Shown: positions 53,335-62,224 of the stretch, one piece after another | How the letters are laid out: every line of letters starts with the position of its first letter | How positions within the stretch are numbered: position 1 is the first letter of the stretch | Origin: Flavobacteriales bacterium | GTDB taxonomy: Bacteria > Bacteroidota > Bacteroidia > Flavobacteriales_F > PHOS-HE28 | NCBI GenBank assembly: GCA_016703105.1 | Contig: JADJCS010000008.1 | Span: forward strand, 62,001 to 126,000 | Direction of reading: 5' to 3' | Length of the DNA stretch: 64,000 nt | The notes under the pieces: generated by a model | Databases searched by the model: none | Told to the model about the DNA's origin: nothing | Seen by the model: the letters and a program-made list of their open reading frames with translations, nothing else | Translations under genes and position numbers: made by a program

Positions 53335-53730
53335 TCAGGGCTTCTCCAACAGGTAGGTCCCTGTCCAGTGGGTGGCTTCGGGGGGCATTGTGCGGGTGCC
53401 GGTGCGATCCACCCAGGCGAGAAAGGCGATCAGCTGATCGATCTCCACATCGCTCAAGGCATGTGCGGGCATGCGCCCGGTGCCATAGCGGATGAAGGTG
53501 CGGATGCGCATTGTGTCGCGCTGCGATACCACGTTGGTGAGATCCGGACCCATGTAGCCACCAAGACCGTAGAGTTGGTGACAGCTCTGGCAGATCTCTT
53601 CCTGCCAGATGCGAATACCCACCCGCACGGCGGTGCTGGCCCTTTCATCGCGATCGCCATGTCCATACTCATATACCAGGACGCTATACGTTGCAAAGAG
53701 CACCAGGAGAATGGCGAGCACGGTACGCAT
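53335..53730 (-). CDS. norC: NorC-like membrane-anchored cytochrome c
   Basis: The protein has 131 residues from the ATG at 53730 (MRTVLAILLVLFATYSVLVY, the membrane anchor); a longer in-frame start at 53835 is possible. The haem motif lies in IWQEEICQSCHQLYGLGG, followed by MGPDLTNVV and the axial Met in YGTGRMPAHALSD, the NorC arrangement. It passes electrons to the NorB-like subunit whose gene follows after 1 bp. A divergent operator (53854-53867) lies between this gene and the RIC gene. Confidence 0.88.
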   Translation of the reverse strand: MRTVLAILLVLFATYSVLVYEYGHGDRDERASTAVRVGIRIWQEEICQSCHQLYGLGGYMGPDLTNVVSQRDTMRIRTFIRYGTGRMPAHALSDVEIDQLIAFLAWVDRTGTRTMPPEATHWTGTYLLEKP

Positions 53731-53853
53731 GGGACGATCAGCAGGGTGCTGAAGGAAGGGCTTGCTGGCCGCGTGGTAACTGAGCGATGTCAGGTACGAA
53801 GGAATGATCGCCACGAACGCCCAACACGGAACCACCGCTGATGCCGCACTTTA

Positions 53854-53867
53854 CTGACGTCTATCAT
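53854..53867. promoter_or_regulatory. CRP/FNR-type site CTGAC-GTCT-ATCAT
   Basis: An inverted repeat with one variant base, in the divergent region between norCB and RIC. It is 60 bp upstream of the RIC start at 53927, the typical spacing, and 124 bp from the norC start. Confidence 0.5.
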
Positions 53868-53926
53868 TTGCCCCGGAGCGCCATGGCGATTACTTCGATC
53901 GGTGATCGTCCCAATAAAACACGAAC

Positions 53927-54647
53927 ATGAACATTACAAGAGAACAGAGCATCGGCTCCATTGTGGCCGATGACTACCGCGCAGCCGCCATTCTTACCGC
54001 CTATGGCATCGATTTCTGTTGCAAGGGCGGCCGCACTGTGGAGGAGGTATGCCGCACGAAGGACATTGACCCCTGAAACCCTCGCTCGCGACATCGACCA
54101 GGTCTTGGCACGGGACACCAGCGATGGTGCGGACTTCAAGCATTGGACCCTGGCTCGGCTCGTGGACCACATCGAACAGGTACACCACCACTATGTGGAA
54201 CAGCGCGTCCCAGTGCTCCAGCAGTATCTTGAAAAGCTGTGCAAGGTGCATGGCGAACGCCATCCGGAACTGTTCGAGATACGCGACGAGTTCAATGGGT
54301 GCGCGGCCGCCATGGCCGTGCATATGAAAAAGGAGGAGCTTGTGTTGTTCCCTTTCATCAAGCTGCTGGAGAAAGCTTTGCGGGAAGGGGGCGCGCCTCC
54401 CCTACCGCATTTCGGTACGGTGAACAACCCAGTGCGCATGATGATGGAGGACCACGACGCGGAGGGGGAGCGTTTCCGACGGATCGAAAAGCTGAGTTGG
54501 GGCTACGCGAACCCGCCCGACGGTTGCACCACGTACAGCACGGCCATGCACATGTTGCGCGAGTTCGAGGAGGACCTGCACAAGCACATCCATCTGGAGA
54601 ACAACATCCTGTTCCCGCGTGCCGTGGCCATGGAAAGCGCCCTGTAG
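53927..54647 (+). CDS. RIC/ScdA/YtfE di-iron iron-sulfur cluster repair protein, frameshifted
   Basis: ATG at 53927 (MNITREQSIGSIVADDYRAA). The N-terminal ScdA domain shows the family motif GIDFCCKGGRTVEEVC. At ~54068 one extra C in a C-run (GACCCCTGA) shifts the frame; corrected it reads DIDPETLARDIDQVL and continues as a hemerythrin-like domain with the di-iron His and Glu residues (LVDHIEQVHHHYV, AVHMKKEELVLFPF, MMEDHDAEGERF, HKHIHLENNILFPR). RIC repairs Fe-S clusters and nitrosylated iron damaged by NO. It is divergent from norCB with a shared operator. Confidence 0.9.
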
Positions 54648-54657
54648 AACGAGCTGT

Positions 54658-54673
54658 ACTGATCGTTGTCAGT
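54658..54673 (+). promoter_or_regulatory. CRP/FNR-type operator ACTGAT-CGTT-GTCAGT
   Basis: A 6-bp inverted repeat with one T/C variation, 41-50 bp upstream of the possible starts (54714, 54723) of the second multicopper oxidase. It begins 11 bp after the RIC stop. Confidence 0.6.
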
Positions 54674-54722
54674 GCCGGTACGCAAGGGCATGGGTAGGTT
54701 GCGCACCTACCCAATGTCCACC

Positions 54723-56387
54723 ATGAAACCGATCGCGTTCTGCGCCGCATCTCTGCTCTCGCTCTCCGCCTCCGCTCAGTTCAGCAACCCGCTGGCCATA
54801 CCGCCTGCGCTGGACCTGGACACCTTCGACCTGGTGGTGGACGAGCACGTGCATGAGTTCTATCCCGGTCTGCTCACCCCGACCTATGGTGCCAGTGCCG
54901 AGTACCTCGGTCCCACCCTTCTGATCCACAAGAACGACACCGCACGCATCCGGGTCCACAATGATCTGGCGCAGATCACCAATATGCACTGGCACGGGCT
55001 CCACGTACCCGCCGAGTTCGATGGCGGACCTCCACGCGAGATCGCGCCCGGCGATGTATGGGATGTGAAGTACCAGGTGAAGAACCCGGCCGGTACGTAC
55101 TGGTACCATCCGCATCCGCACGAATTCACTGCGGAGCAGGCCAACATGGGCATCGCGGGGTTCATCATCGTGCAGGACGATGAGGAAGCCGCCCTCGATC
55201 TACCGCGCACCTATGGCGTGGACGACTTCCCGATCGTGGTGCAGGACCGCCGCTTCCTCGCGAACGGGTCCTTCGTCTTCGGCCCCTTCGGCGATTCGGT
55301 GCTTGTGAACGGAACTCCCCGTCCCTATCTGGAATGCCCGGCGCAAGTGGTGCGCCTGCGACTGCTGAACGGATCCAACGCACGGATCTATCCGCTGGGC
55401 TTCGAGGATGATCGTCCTTTCGCGGTGATCGCGAGCGACGGTGGTCTTCTGAACGCTCCCGTCACCATGGACCGCATCCCGTTGAGCAACGGTGAACGTG
55501 CGGAGATCCTTCTCGACCTCACCGGGATGGAGGGCGACAGCCTTTTGCTGATGTCCTTCGGTAGTGAGCTCCCTGCCACGGTGCCTGGCAGTTCATACAT
55601 CCTGTGGGAAAGCAGCGCTTTGAGCGGCATTGATTTTCCGGTCCTGCGTATCCGGGTCACCACACCGACCGCGAGCCCGGTCACCGCTGTTCCCGCGACA
55701 CTTGGCACCGCCCAACCATACGACGAGTCACTGGCCACCAATACGCGTATGAAGATCCTCTCGGGCACGGGCATGGTGGGCATGGGCATGTTCTATATCA
55801 ACGGGCAAATGTTCGACCTGAACGTGATCAACGATACGATCGCGCTAGGAGCCATGGAGGTATGGACCATCGAGAACATCTCGAACATGGCCCATCCCTT
55901 CCACATCCACGGTGGATCGTTCTTCGTACTGGACCGCAATGGGGCCGCGCCACCCGCTTGGGAAAGGGGTGCCAAGGATGTGGTGCTTGTGGACGCCGGA
56001 GAAAGCGTGCGCGTGATCATGCGCTTCGACGACTACACCACGGACGGTTGGCCCTTCATGTACCACTGCCACAATCTCCTGCATGAGGACAACATGATGA
56101 TGGCGCAGTACATCGTCGTGGATCCGAACACAGGATCAACGGAAAAGCATGTTCGCACAGGGGCCACTGTTTTTCCTGTCCCCTCAGATAGGTCCATTGC
56201 TTTCGAAGCGGACTTCGATATTGTCGCGATCGAGGTGTCCGATCCTACGGGACTTGCGGTGCGTCGGACCAAAGGCAATGGCGCGACGAAGGGATCTCTG
56301 GATATCGGCATGCTGCCAGCCGGCCCCTACATCTTGAACCTCATTGGAGCCACCGGATCCGTTCGTGTGAAGTTCGTGCGGGAGTGA
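54723..56387 (+). CDS. Three-domain multicopper oxidase with T9SS sorting domain
   Basis: The protein has 554 residues; ATG at 54723 (MKPIAFCAASLLSLSASAQF), with an in-frame ATG at 54714. All copper motifs are present: HWHGLHVPAEFDGG, TYWYHPHPHEFTAEQ, HPFHIHGGSFFVLD and HCHNLLHEDNMM. The C-terminal 80 residues are a T9SS domain ending VRVKFVRE. It is a paralogue of the oxidase at 47656 and, like it, has an upstream operator. Both are expected at the cell surface; substrate unknown, with copper or iron oxidation possible. Confidence 0.92.
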   Translation: MKPIAFCAASLLSLSASAQFSNPLAIPPALDLDTFDLVVDEHVHEFYPGLLTPTYGASAEYLGPTLLIHKNDTARIRVHNDLAQITNMHWHGLHVPAEFDGGPPREIAPGDVWDVKYQVKNPAGTYWYHPHPHEFTAEQANMGIAGFIIVQDDEEAALDLPRTYGVDDFPIVVQDRRFLANGSFVFGPFGDSVLVNGTPRPYLECPAQVVRLRLLNGSNARIYPLGFEDDRPFAVIASDGGLLNAPVTMDRIPLSNGERAEILLDLTGMEGDSLLLMSFGSELPATVPGSSYILWESSALSGIDFPVLRIRVTTPTASPVTAVPATLGTAQPYDESLATNTRMKILSGTGMVGMGMFYINGQMFDLNVINDTIALGAMEVWTIENISNMAHPFHIHGGSFFVLDRNGAAPPAWERGAKDVVLVDAGESVRVIMRFDDYTTDGWPFMYHCHNLLHEDNMMMAQYIVVDPNTGSTEKHVRTGATVFPVPSDRSIAFEADFDIVAIEVSDPTGLAVRRTKGNGATKGSLDIGMLPAGPYILNLIGATGSVRVKFVRE

Positions 56388-56397
56388 CGGAACGGGT

Positions 56398-56832
56398 TCA
56401 ATTATCCATCGCACCCTGCTCTATCCAGTCACGGATGGTCTGCAGTTCCTCATTCGTGAGAAAGGTGCCGTTCGGAGGCATGTTCAATCCGTAGGTCGTC
56501 GACTGGGAGATCTTGTGCCATAGGACCGACGCCATCGGATCGCCCGGAACGATGCGCAAGGCAGGGGCATAGCCCAGGGCCGGGACGTTCACCAGGTTAT
56601 CGTAGGCCACGCCCGTGCTCAGATCCATCTCGCCCATGGGTGGATGGCACACCCAACAATGTTGCTGGAAAACCGGCATCACCTCCGTGGCGAAAAAGAC
56701 GGTGTCCATAGGTATGCCCGGATCCAATGTGACCGGCTCGGGGATGTACAAGGGACCCTCATCCTTCGTGCATCCAACACTGAACACACCGATGGCGAAC
56801 AGAAAGGCATGGGGAAGCTGAGAACGGCTCAT
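56398..56832 (-). CDS. Cytochrome c lipoprotein (planctomycete-type haem domain)
   Basis: The protein has 144 residues with a lipobox (AIGVFSVGCTKDE). The haem motif lies in MPVFQQHCWVCHPPMGEMDL, followed by GYAPALRIVPGDPMASVLWH and NMPPNGTFLTNEELQTIRDW, the pattern of PSCyt1-type cytochromes with a distal Met. It overlaps the DUF5777 gene by 4 bp and is the last gene of that unit. Probable periplasmic electron carrier. Confidence 0.82.
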   Translation of the reverse strand: MSRSQLPHAFLFAIGVFSVGCTKDEGPLYIPEPVTLDPGIPMDTVFFATEVMPVFQQHCWVCHPPMGEMDLSTGVAYDNLVNVPALGYAPALRIVPGDPMASVLWHKISQSTTYGLNMPPNGTFLTNEELQTIRDWIEQGAMDN

Positions 56833-57746
56833 GGACGCGGTACCTTGGGTTTCACATAGAGTGTCCGGGCAATGTTGAACCCCAGGTGGACATAACCTTC
56901 ATCGTAGCGGGAAGCGGGTGATGCGTAGACCCGCTGTTCGATGATCTCCTGACCGCTGCACAACACGATCTGGAACACGTGCCCTTGCGTGGCTATTTCA
57001 TAACCCAAAGCGAACGGTTCCAAATGATCCTCCGGCTGCCGACCCTCCACAATTGGGCTTACCTCGAACAGGACGGAACCCTTCGTGGTGACCTTCCAAC
57101 GTGCGCTGAGCGCGATCGCCGCAGTGAGGTTCGAGCCACCGATGGGCACCAGGTTCCGGTACGTGATGATGGGAGCGAGCTGCATGGAGAAATGCGGGCT
57201 GAACCGCCGCGCCAGAATGACCTGGCAGTTGTACGAAAGCCGATGCTCGAAGCGGTATGCGAAAGGCGTTGCACCATCCGAGAAGAACTCCCGGTCGCTG
57301 ATCGCGGGGAAGTCATCGCTCATGAGGGCCACACTTCCAAGTACGGTCAGTGAAACGGGCATTTCGTCCTCCTCCGTTTGTCTCAGAACGCGACCTTTGG
57401 CACCGAGGTCCCAGGTCTTGCCGTTCTTCGATCGACCGATCTCCACATGCGCGTTCTTGATGGGTGCGTATTGGAAAGCGAAGCGGATGTTCGCCGGAAG
57501 ATCCAGTCCGAGGAATTGCTTGAGCGCTTGCTCCTCCATGCCAAAGGCACCGAACCGGTGTTGGATCATGAAGCCGAAGGAGCGCTTCCGCGGCACCACC
57601 TCCACACTGTGCGTGTTGATCACCTGGGTGCCTGCGAACGTGTTCATCACATACTCGCGGGGCATCGCCTCCTGCGCGTATGCCGACCCCACGATCGACA
57701 GGAATATCACGATCGTCGCAGCGGATCGATGGTGTGATCGCTTCAT
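56829..57746 (-). CDS. DUF5777 family beta-barrel protein
   Basis: The protein has 305 residues from the ATG at 57746 (MKRSHHRSAATIVIFLSIVG, signal peptide). The sequence alternates amphipathic strands, with VEVVPRKRSFGFMIQHRFGA near the start and FNIARTLYVKP at the end, as in DUF5777 outer-membrane proteins. These are found next to cytochrome c genes in Bacteroidota. It overlaps the cytochromes on both sides by 4 bp, so the three are translationally coupled. Confidence 0.78.
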   Translation of the reverse strand: MKRSHHRSAATIVIFLSIVGSAYAQEAMPREYVMNTFAGTQVINTHSVEVVPRKRSFGFMIQHRFGAFGMEEQALKQFLGLDLPANIRFAFQYAPIKNAHVEIGRSKNGKTWDLGAKGRVLRQTEEDEMPVSLTVLGSVALMSDDFPAISDREFFSDGATPFAYRFEHRLSYNCQVILARRFSPHFSMQLAPIITYRNLVPIGGSNLTAAIALSARWKVTTKGSVLFEVSPIVEGRQPEDHLEPFALGYEIATQGHVFQIVLCSGQEIIEQRVYASPASRYDEGYVHLGFNIARTLYVKPKVPRP

Positions 57747-58141
57747 GGGTGTGCCAGTGTTCGGAGGTAATGGACCAAAGCCCATCGGTCATCGCGCGGG
57801 AGCACCTGCTCGTAGGAAGCCATTTCACCACGACCGTGGGTGATCTTCCAATACAATGCGCCGTTCGACTGCAGCTGTACGCTCGGTGACCCCAGGTCGG
57901 CCGGCCGCGCCCGCAAATTGGAAGCGTTCGGTCCATCGCCCACGCCCTGCATACCATGACAGGTCCAGCACAGGGAGGTGAAGACCCTGGCCCCCTTCGT
58001 CACAGCTTTCGGATCGTTCGCCAAGGGATCGATCGATCCATCAGCCACAGCGGGTGCGGTCCACGGTCCCTGTGAAGCGGGCGGACCTTGCACCAAGGGA
58101 TGGATGAAGGTCAATGGGAGTATTACCAACAAGCGGATCAT
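57743..58141 (-). CDS. Secreted class I cytochrome c
   Basis: The protein has 132 residues with a signal segment (MIRLLVILPLTFIHPLVQGP). Haem motif in SLCWTCHGMQGVGDGPNAS, followed by ARPADLGSPSVQLQSNGALY and a Met near MASYEQVLPRDDRWALVHYL. It lies 10 bp after the polyferredoxin-TPR gene. Likely a periplasmic electron carrier. Confidence 0.85.
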   Translation of the reverse strand: MIRLLVILPLTFIHPLVQGPPASQGPWTAPAVADGSIDPLANDPKAVTKGARVFTSLCWTCHGMQGVGDGPNASNLRARPADLGSPSVQLQSNGALYWKITHGRGEMASYEQVLPRDDRWALVHYLRTLAHP

Positions 58142-58151
58142 CTCATTGGGT

Positions 58152-60119
58152 TCATTGGTGGTTCAGGGTGGTTCCACCGCTCAGGACAGCGAGCGCCTTG
58201 GCGCTGCGTTGGTCGGTGGGGTCCAGGTGAAGCGCGATATCAAGTTGCTCCCTTGCCAGAGCCTCATTGCCGATCCGCGCGTACACCACACCCAGGGTAT
58301 AGCGCACGCGTGCATCCCTTGGCATCAGATCGGTGAGGCGTTCGAAATGCTGGACCGCTTGTAAAAGCCTGCCGTTCCGTAAATGGAGAGTACCGAGATT
58401 ATTGTGCAGCATGGCGGGGTCACCTCCTGCTTTCAACGCCCGCTCAAAGTGCGCAATGGCAGGAGCATCCATACCCGAGCGACTTTCCACGGTGCCTGAA
58501 CGGAGGAGCAGATCCAACGCATCCGGCAGGTGGTTCAGGCCTTGCTGGTATACCGCAAGCGCGCGGTCCGTTTCACCGTGCGACTCATAGACCGCGCCCA
58601 AGTCCAGTGCCGCACGTAAGAGCGGAACACGGTCAAGGACACTGGCACGGGTGGAGCCACTTGCCAGGACACCGTGCCAGTGCGCCTTTGCCGTTGGCTC
58701 GTCACCCTGGTCCAGTGCGATGTCACCAAGCCGATAGTTCGCTTCCATGTGGTCAGGATCTTCGGCCACGATAGCGTTCAATAGTCGTTGCGCGGATGAT
58801 CGATCTCCGCGTAACAGGTACAAGCTCGCCAGTTCCTGCTCGCGGTCCACCGTTGTCAGGAGACCCGTGCTCAGCGCTTGCTCATAGTGCCTGATCGCAC
58901 CTTCAAGTGAACCATCATCCACGTCCCCTTCCGCCACGGATCGGAACAATTGCCGCCCGACCTGGGTGTGATATTGAACATACGCGCTGTGTCCGAGGAA
59001 CAACAGCACTATCAGCAAAGCTCCAGCGAACCCTATTCCCGCAGGACGCAGGCCATGATCCATTTTCAGTAACAGACCGCGCATCCGCAACGTGCCTTGC
59101 CGCACCAGCCGGTAGCCGACCACGAGCAAATAGGCCGTGCAGAGCGAAAGCGCGACCGCCAGCAGGAAGGGTATGGCATCGTACAAGCCACGGTACACAA
59201 GCATACCCGGGATGAAAAAGCCTAGCATGAACAGATCCTCCCCCAAGCTGAGACTATAGCGCCCACGATACGCACCCATGGGATGGCCCCCACGGAAGAG
59301 CGGTGGTTTGCGGAACCCGAACCGCACAGCGTTCTCCGGGCACGCCGCGATGCAATCCAGATCCTTCAGACATCGCGGGTTCGTGACCATGCCATGCACA
59401 GCCAATTCCCGATGCACGAGGATGTCCGAGCTGCACGCTTTGGTGCAGAGCCCGCACTGGGTGCAATCCTTCGCCAGCACGATGCGGCCGGGGGCGAGTT
59501 GATCCGCGATACTGAACAGTGCGCCGTAGGGACAGGCTTGGAAACAGAATCCCCGGCTCCCCAGCAGGTATACGATCAGGAATCCGCACACGAAGAAGGT
59601 GAGCAGCGCGACACCCGGGGGTGGAAGGTTGCGCCATAGATCGTCCGTGGTGAAGGAGGACCATCGCGAGGTGCCAGCCTCCACCACATGCACAGCTGGA
59701 CTACCCGTCCCATGCCAGATCTGGAGGATCTGCGGCCAGATGAACAGATAGAACATGACCACCAACGGCAACCAGACCAAGGTGCGCGAGCGGATGGGTT
59801 GGCGCTTGACACGCAGTTTGTCCAGAAGCCAGCCTGCAGCGTCCTGAAGTGCAAGAATGTGGCAGCCCCAGGAACAGAAGAAACGACCGAAGATCAACGT
59901 GGCCACCATGACCAACGCCATGAGGATGAAGCCAGCGGTGACGATACCTTGGTGGATGGTATAGAGCACCTCGTTGAACTCCAACGGGGCAAGCGTTCTG
60001 CCTTTGAGCTTCCAGTGGATGAAATGCGCGATGAAGAGCACATGGATACCCACGAGCGACGCCGTGCGCCACTTCGCATAGGACCGGGTTACCACAGCAC
60101 CCCTCACGACCGCATCCAT
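58152..60119 (-). CDS. NapH/NosR-like membrane polyferredoxin fused to TPR domain
   Basis: The protein has 655 residues from the ATG at 60119 (MDAVVRGAVVTRSYAKWRTA). About seven transmembrane helices in the first ~380 residues carry the FFCSWGCHILALQD motif and CFQACPYGALF. Two ferredoxin motifs follow: CTQCGLCTKACSSDI and CLKDLDCIAACP. A last membrane helix leads to ~250 residues of TPR repeats (ALSTGLLTTVDREQELASLY, PAIAHFERALKAGGDPAMLH, RVRYTLGVVYARIGNEALAR). The polyferredoxin half resembles NapH and the C-terminal part of NosR, which pass quinol electrons to periplasmic reductases. The TPR fusion is unusual. Two cytochromes c are encoded downstream. Confidence 0.85.
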   Translation of the reverse strand: MDAVVRGAVVTRSYAKWRTASLVGIHVLFIAHFIHWKLKGRTLAPLEFNEVLYTIHQGIVTAGFILMALVMVATLIFGRFFCSWGCHILALQDAAGWLLDKLRVKRQPIRSRTLVWLPLVVMFYLFIWPQILQIWHGTGSPAVHVVEAGTSRWSSFTTDDLWRNLPPPGVALLTFFVCGFLIVYLLGSRGFCFQACPYGALFSIADQLAPGRIVLAKDCTQCGLCTKACSSDILVHRELAVHGMVTNPRCLKDLDCIAACPENAVRFGFRKPPLFRGGHPMGAYRGRYSLSLGEDLFMLGFFIPGMLVYRGLYDAIPFLLAVALSLCTAYLLVVGYRLVRQGTLRMRGLLLKMDHGLRPAGIGFAGALLIVLLFLGHSAYVQYHTQVGRQLFRSVAEGDVDDGSLEGAIRHYEQALSTGLLTTVDREQELASLYLLRGDRSSAQRLLNAIVAEDPDHMEANYRLGDIALDQGDEPTAKAHWHGVLASGSTRASVLDRVPLLRAALDLGAVYESHGETDRALAVYQQGLNHLPDALDLLLRSGTVESRSGMDAPAIAHFERALKAGGDPAMLHNNLGTLHLRNGRLLQAVQHFERLTDLMPRDARVRYTLGVVYARIGNEALAREQLDIALHLDPTDQRSAKALAVLSGGTTLNHQ

Positions 60120-60126
60120 GGCTTGC

Positions 60127-62175
60127 TCAATTGAAAGCCACGCGCTGCTGGAACAAGCGGCCTTCCACGCGTAGCGAAAGCACGTAGATCCCGTTCGGAA
60201 GGTTCGACGCATCCCATTCACGCACCATTTCTCCAGCAGGTGCGAAGGATCGCCAGCCCGTTACCCTCCTACCGAGCATGTCCGTGAGTTCCAGGTCCAA
60301 CGTGGCCGAACGCAGCAAATGCACGGAAACGAAGAAGGTCCCATTGCTCGGGTTCGGATACACGTTGAACCCACGCAACGAGAGTTCCTCCGCCACACCT
60401 GTGCAGATCTGCACATCCACCACCACGGGCGTCATTGTGCTCGCGCAGGATCCTCCGCCGATCTCCACCTCCCAATCATAGAAGTAGGGGTAGACCGAGG
60501 CACCATCGCTTGAGCCGGTGATGGATGCGACCGTGGCCACGTTGTATGGAAAACCCACACCGCCAGTGTTACGCCACAGGTCCGTGGTCCCGCTCACCAC
60601 GAGCCGGTAATTGTTCCCCGGTTGAATGTCGAAATCGAGGTCCATCCGCGAGGCGCCTGCGGGGACCATTGCGGAACGGGAGGCGCGCAGAACGCCAATG
60701 CCGTCCACCAACTCCACGGTGCGGACCGCACTGCTTCCCGCGTACAATTGCACCGACTTGAGCACGAACGAGGCGGTGACGTTGAACGTCAGGGCGGAAC
60801 CTCCGGCGTGGTATGCCCCCGAACCTGAATTGTTCGGCTTACCCCCATTGTCGAGGGTGCCGGCATAAGTGCTCATGCTGGCGACCTGATAGGTGGTGGT
60901 GGCATAGAGCGGCGGCGTGGTGAACATGGGACCGGAGCCTACGGCGTTACCAAAGTCGTCGTACCAGACAAGGTCACTGCCGGAAGCAGTGAGATCCGCG
61001 AACTCGCCCTCACAGATCGATGTACTGGATGCGATCGGCGCCGCCGGCTGCGGCAGCGCGGTCACGGTGAACGGCGCTGATGTGGCCGTGCCGCAATAGC
61101 TCGTAACGCTAACGGCATAGGTGCCGGAACCGGCCATGATGCTACTGCTGGTAGCTCCCGTCGACCAGAGATAGGCCGTGCCGGGACTGGCCTTCAGGCG
61201 AACCTCGCCCCCCGGGCAGACGAACGCCTGCACATCGCAGGTGATGCGCGCCTGCGCAGCTGAGGCAGGCTGCTGCGTGAGCGTGTAAGGCACCGCCGTC
61301 CAATTGTTCTCCTCGTCGGATTCCACCACCATGTCCAGTGGATCGGCCTCCATGACGATCCAGTAGTCACCGTTGCATGTGCCGGAAGGAATATCGATCC
61401 ACATACCGTCCAGATATTCGCTGTACACATCCGTGTAACCGGAGGAGATGCCTTGGCGGATCATGCTGCACCCGTAGGAACCGCCCAGCCCGAGGTTCGG
61501 GAAATCAGGTCCGTGCAAGGTGGTGCCCGCGTTGTACACAGTGTTGTCGTCCTTACAATGGTGGTTAGCCGCGCTGGCATTACAGCTATGGTAATCCATG
61601 AGGCAGAAGCCGAGCTTGTACCCTTCATTGACGATGGGCCACTGACGGGGATCGCTCACCCCGGCTTCCTGCACGCGAAGGCTGAAGATGCCCCATTGAT
61701 CATAATGCGTGTGCCCGTGCGTGGGGTGATAGGTCATTCCTTGAGGCATCACACGCTCCGTGGAGGTCATGATGTTCCCATCCTTGTGGAGGATGCGTTG
61801 TGTGGTGAGTTGCTTGGCCGTGCCGCCGTTCGGGCAAGCGAACTGCTGGGAAGCGCCGGGGTCATACACCACGAACGTGTCGATGCCGCAGACGAAGCGC
61901 CGGTAGCCGTTCAGATCCACGCCACGCACCTCCAACGGGCCGTATCCGATGTTCGGTGTTGAGGAGGTTACATTGATCCGTCCAGCCGCCTCGTTCGGCC
62001 CGTTCAGGTAGTTGAGGGCCGCATACCACGAAGTGGTCATGTCAGGGAGAAGGTCGCAATCGCTCCCGCCACCCGGACAGACGCAAGAGGTGGCGTTGGA
62101 GGTGGTACACTGGGCCGAGGTCGTGAACGGCCTTACGATCAACAAGACGACGAAAGCGAGGGGAATGTGGCGCAT
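60127..62175 (-). CDS. Lysyl oxidase-like secreted protein with T9SS sorting domain
   Basis: The protein has 682 residues from the ATG at 62175 (MRHIPLAFVVLLIVRPFTTS, signal peptide). Residues ~110-300 match the lysyl oxidase fold with its His cluster: YHPTHGHTHYDQWGIFSLRV, then GFCLMDYHSCNASAANHHCK. A Cys-rich Ig-like domain and a jelly-roll-like region (~430-580) follow. The T9SS domain begins VYPNPSNGTFFVSVHLLRSA and ends QRVAFN. It may be a copper-dependent amine oxidase, but the quinone-forming Tyr was not verified. A TGAT-N4-GTCA operator lies 50 bp upstream, and the polyferredoxin gene starts 8 bp after its stop. Confidence 0.82.
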   Translation of the reverse strand: MRHIPLAFVVLLIVRPFTTSAQCTTSNATSCVCPGGGSDCDLLPDMTTSWYAALNYLNGPNEAAGRINVTSSTPNIGYGPLEVRGVDLNGYRRFVCGIDTFVVYDPGASQQFACPNGGTAKQLTTQRILHKDGNIMTSTERVMPQGMTYHPTHGHTHYDQWGIFSLRVQEAGVSDPRQWPIVNEGYKLGFCLMDYHSCNASAANHHCKDDNTVYNAGTTLHGPDFPNLGLGGSYGCSMIRQGISSGYTDVYSEYLDGMWIDIPSGTCNGDYWIVMEADPLDMVVESDEENNWTAVPYTLTQQPASAAQARITCDVQAFVCPGGEVRLKASPGTAYLWSTGATSSSIMAGSGTYAVSVTSYCGTATSAPFTVTALPQPAAPIASSTSICEGEFADLTASGSDLVWYDDFGNAVGSGPMFTTPPLYATTTYQVASMSTYAGTLDNGGKPNNSGSGAYHAGGSALTFNVTASFVLKSVQLYAGSSAVRTVELVDGIGVLRASRSAMVPAGASRMDLDFDIQPGNNYRLVVSGTTDLWRNTGGVGFPYNVATVASITGSSDGASVYPYFYDWEVEIGGGSCASTMTPVVVDVQICTGVAEELSLRGFNVYPNPSNGTFFVSVHLLRSATLDLELTDMLGRRVTGWRSFAPAGEMVREWDASNLPNGIYVLSLRVEGRLFQQRVAFN

Positions 62176-62224
62176 CGGATGGGTTTGTGAATGGCGCAAG
62201 TTAGGTCGAGGATAATACTTTATT

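Noticed and set aside
47656..56387. Idea that one of the multicopper oxidases is the copper nitrite reductase NirK
   Set aside because: Both have the three-domain laccase/CueO motif set, with the trinuclear-centre HCHxxxH block, and are ~500 residues or more. NirK has two cupredoxin domains and different spacing.
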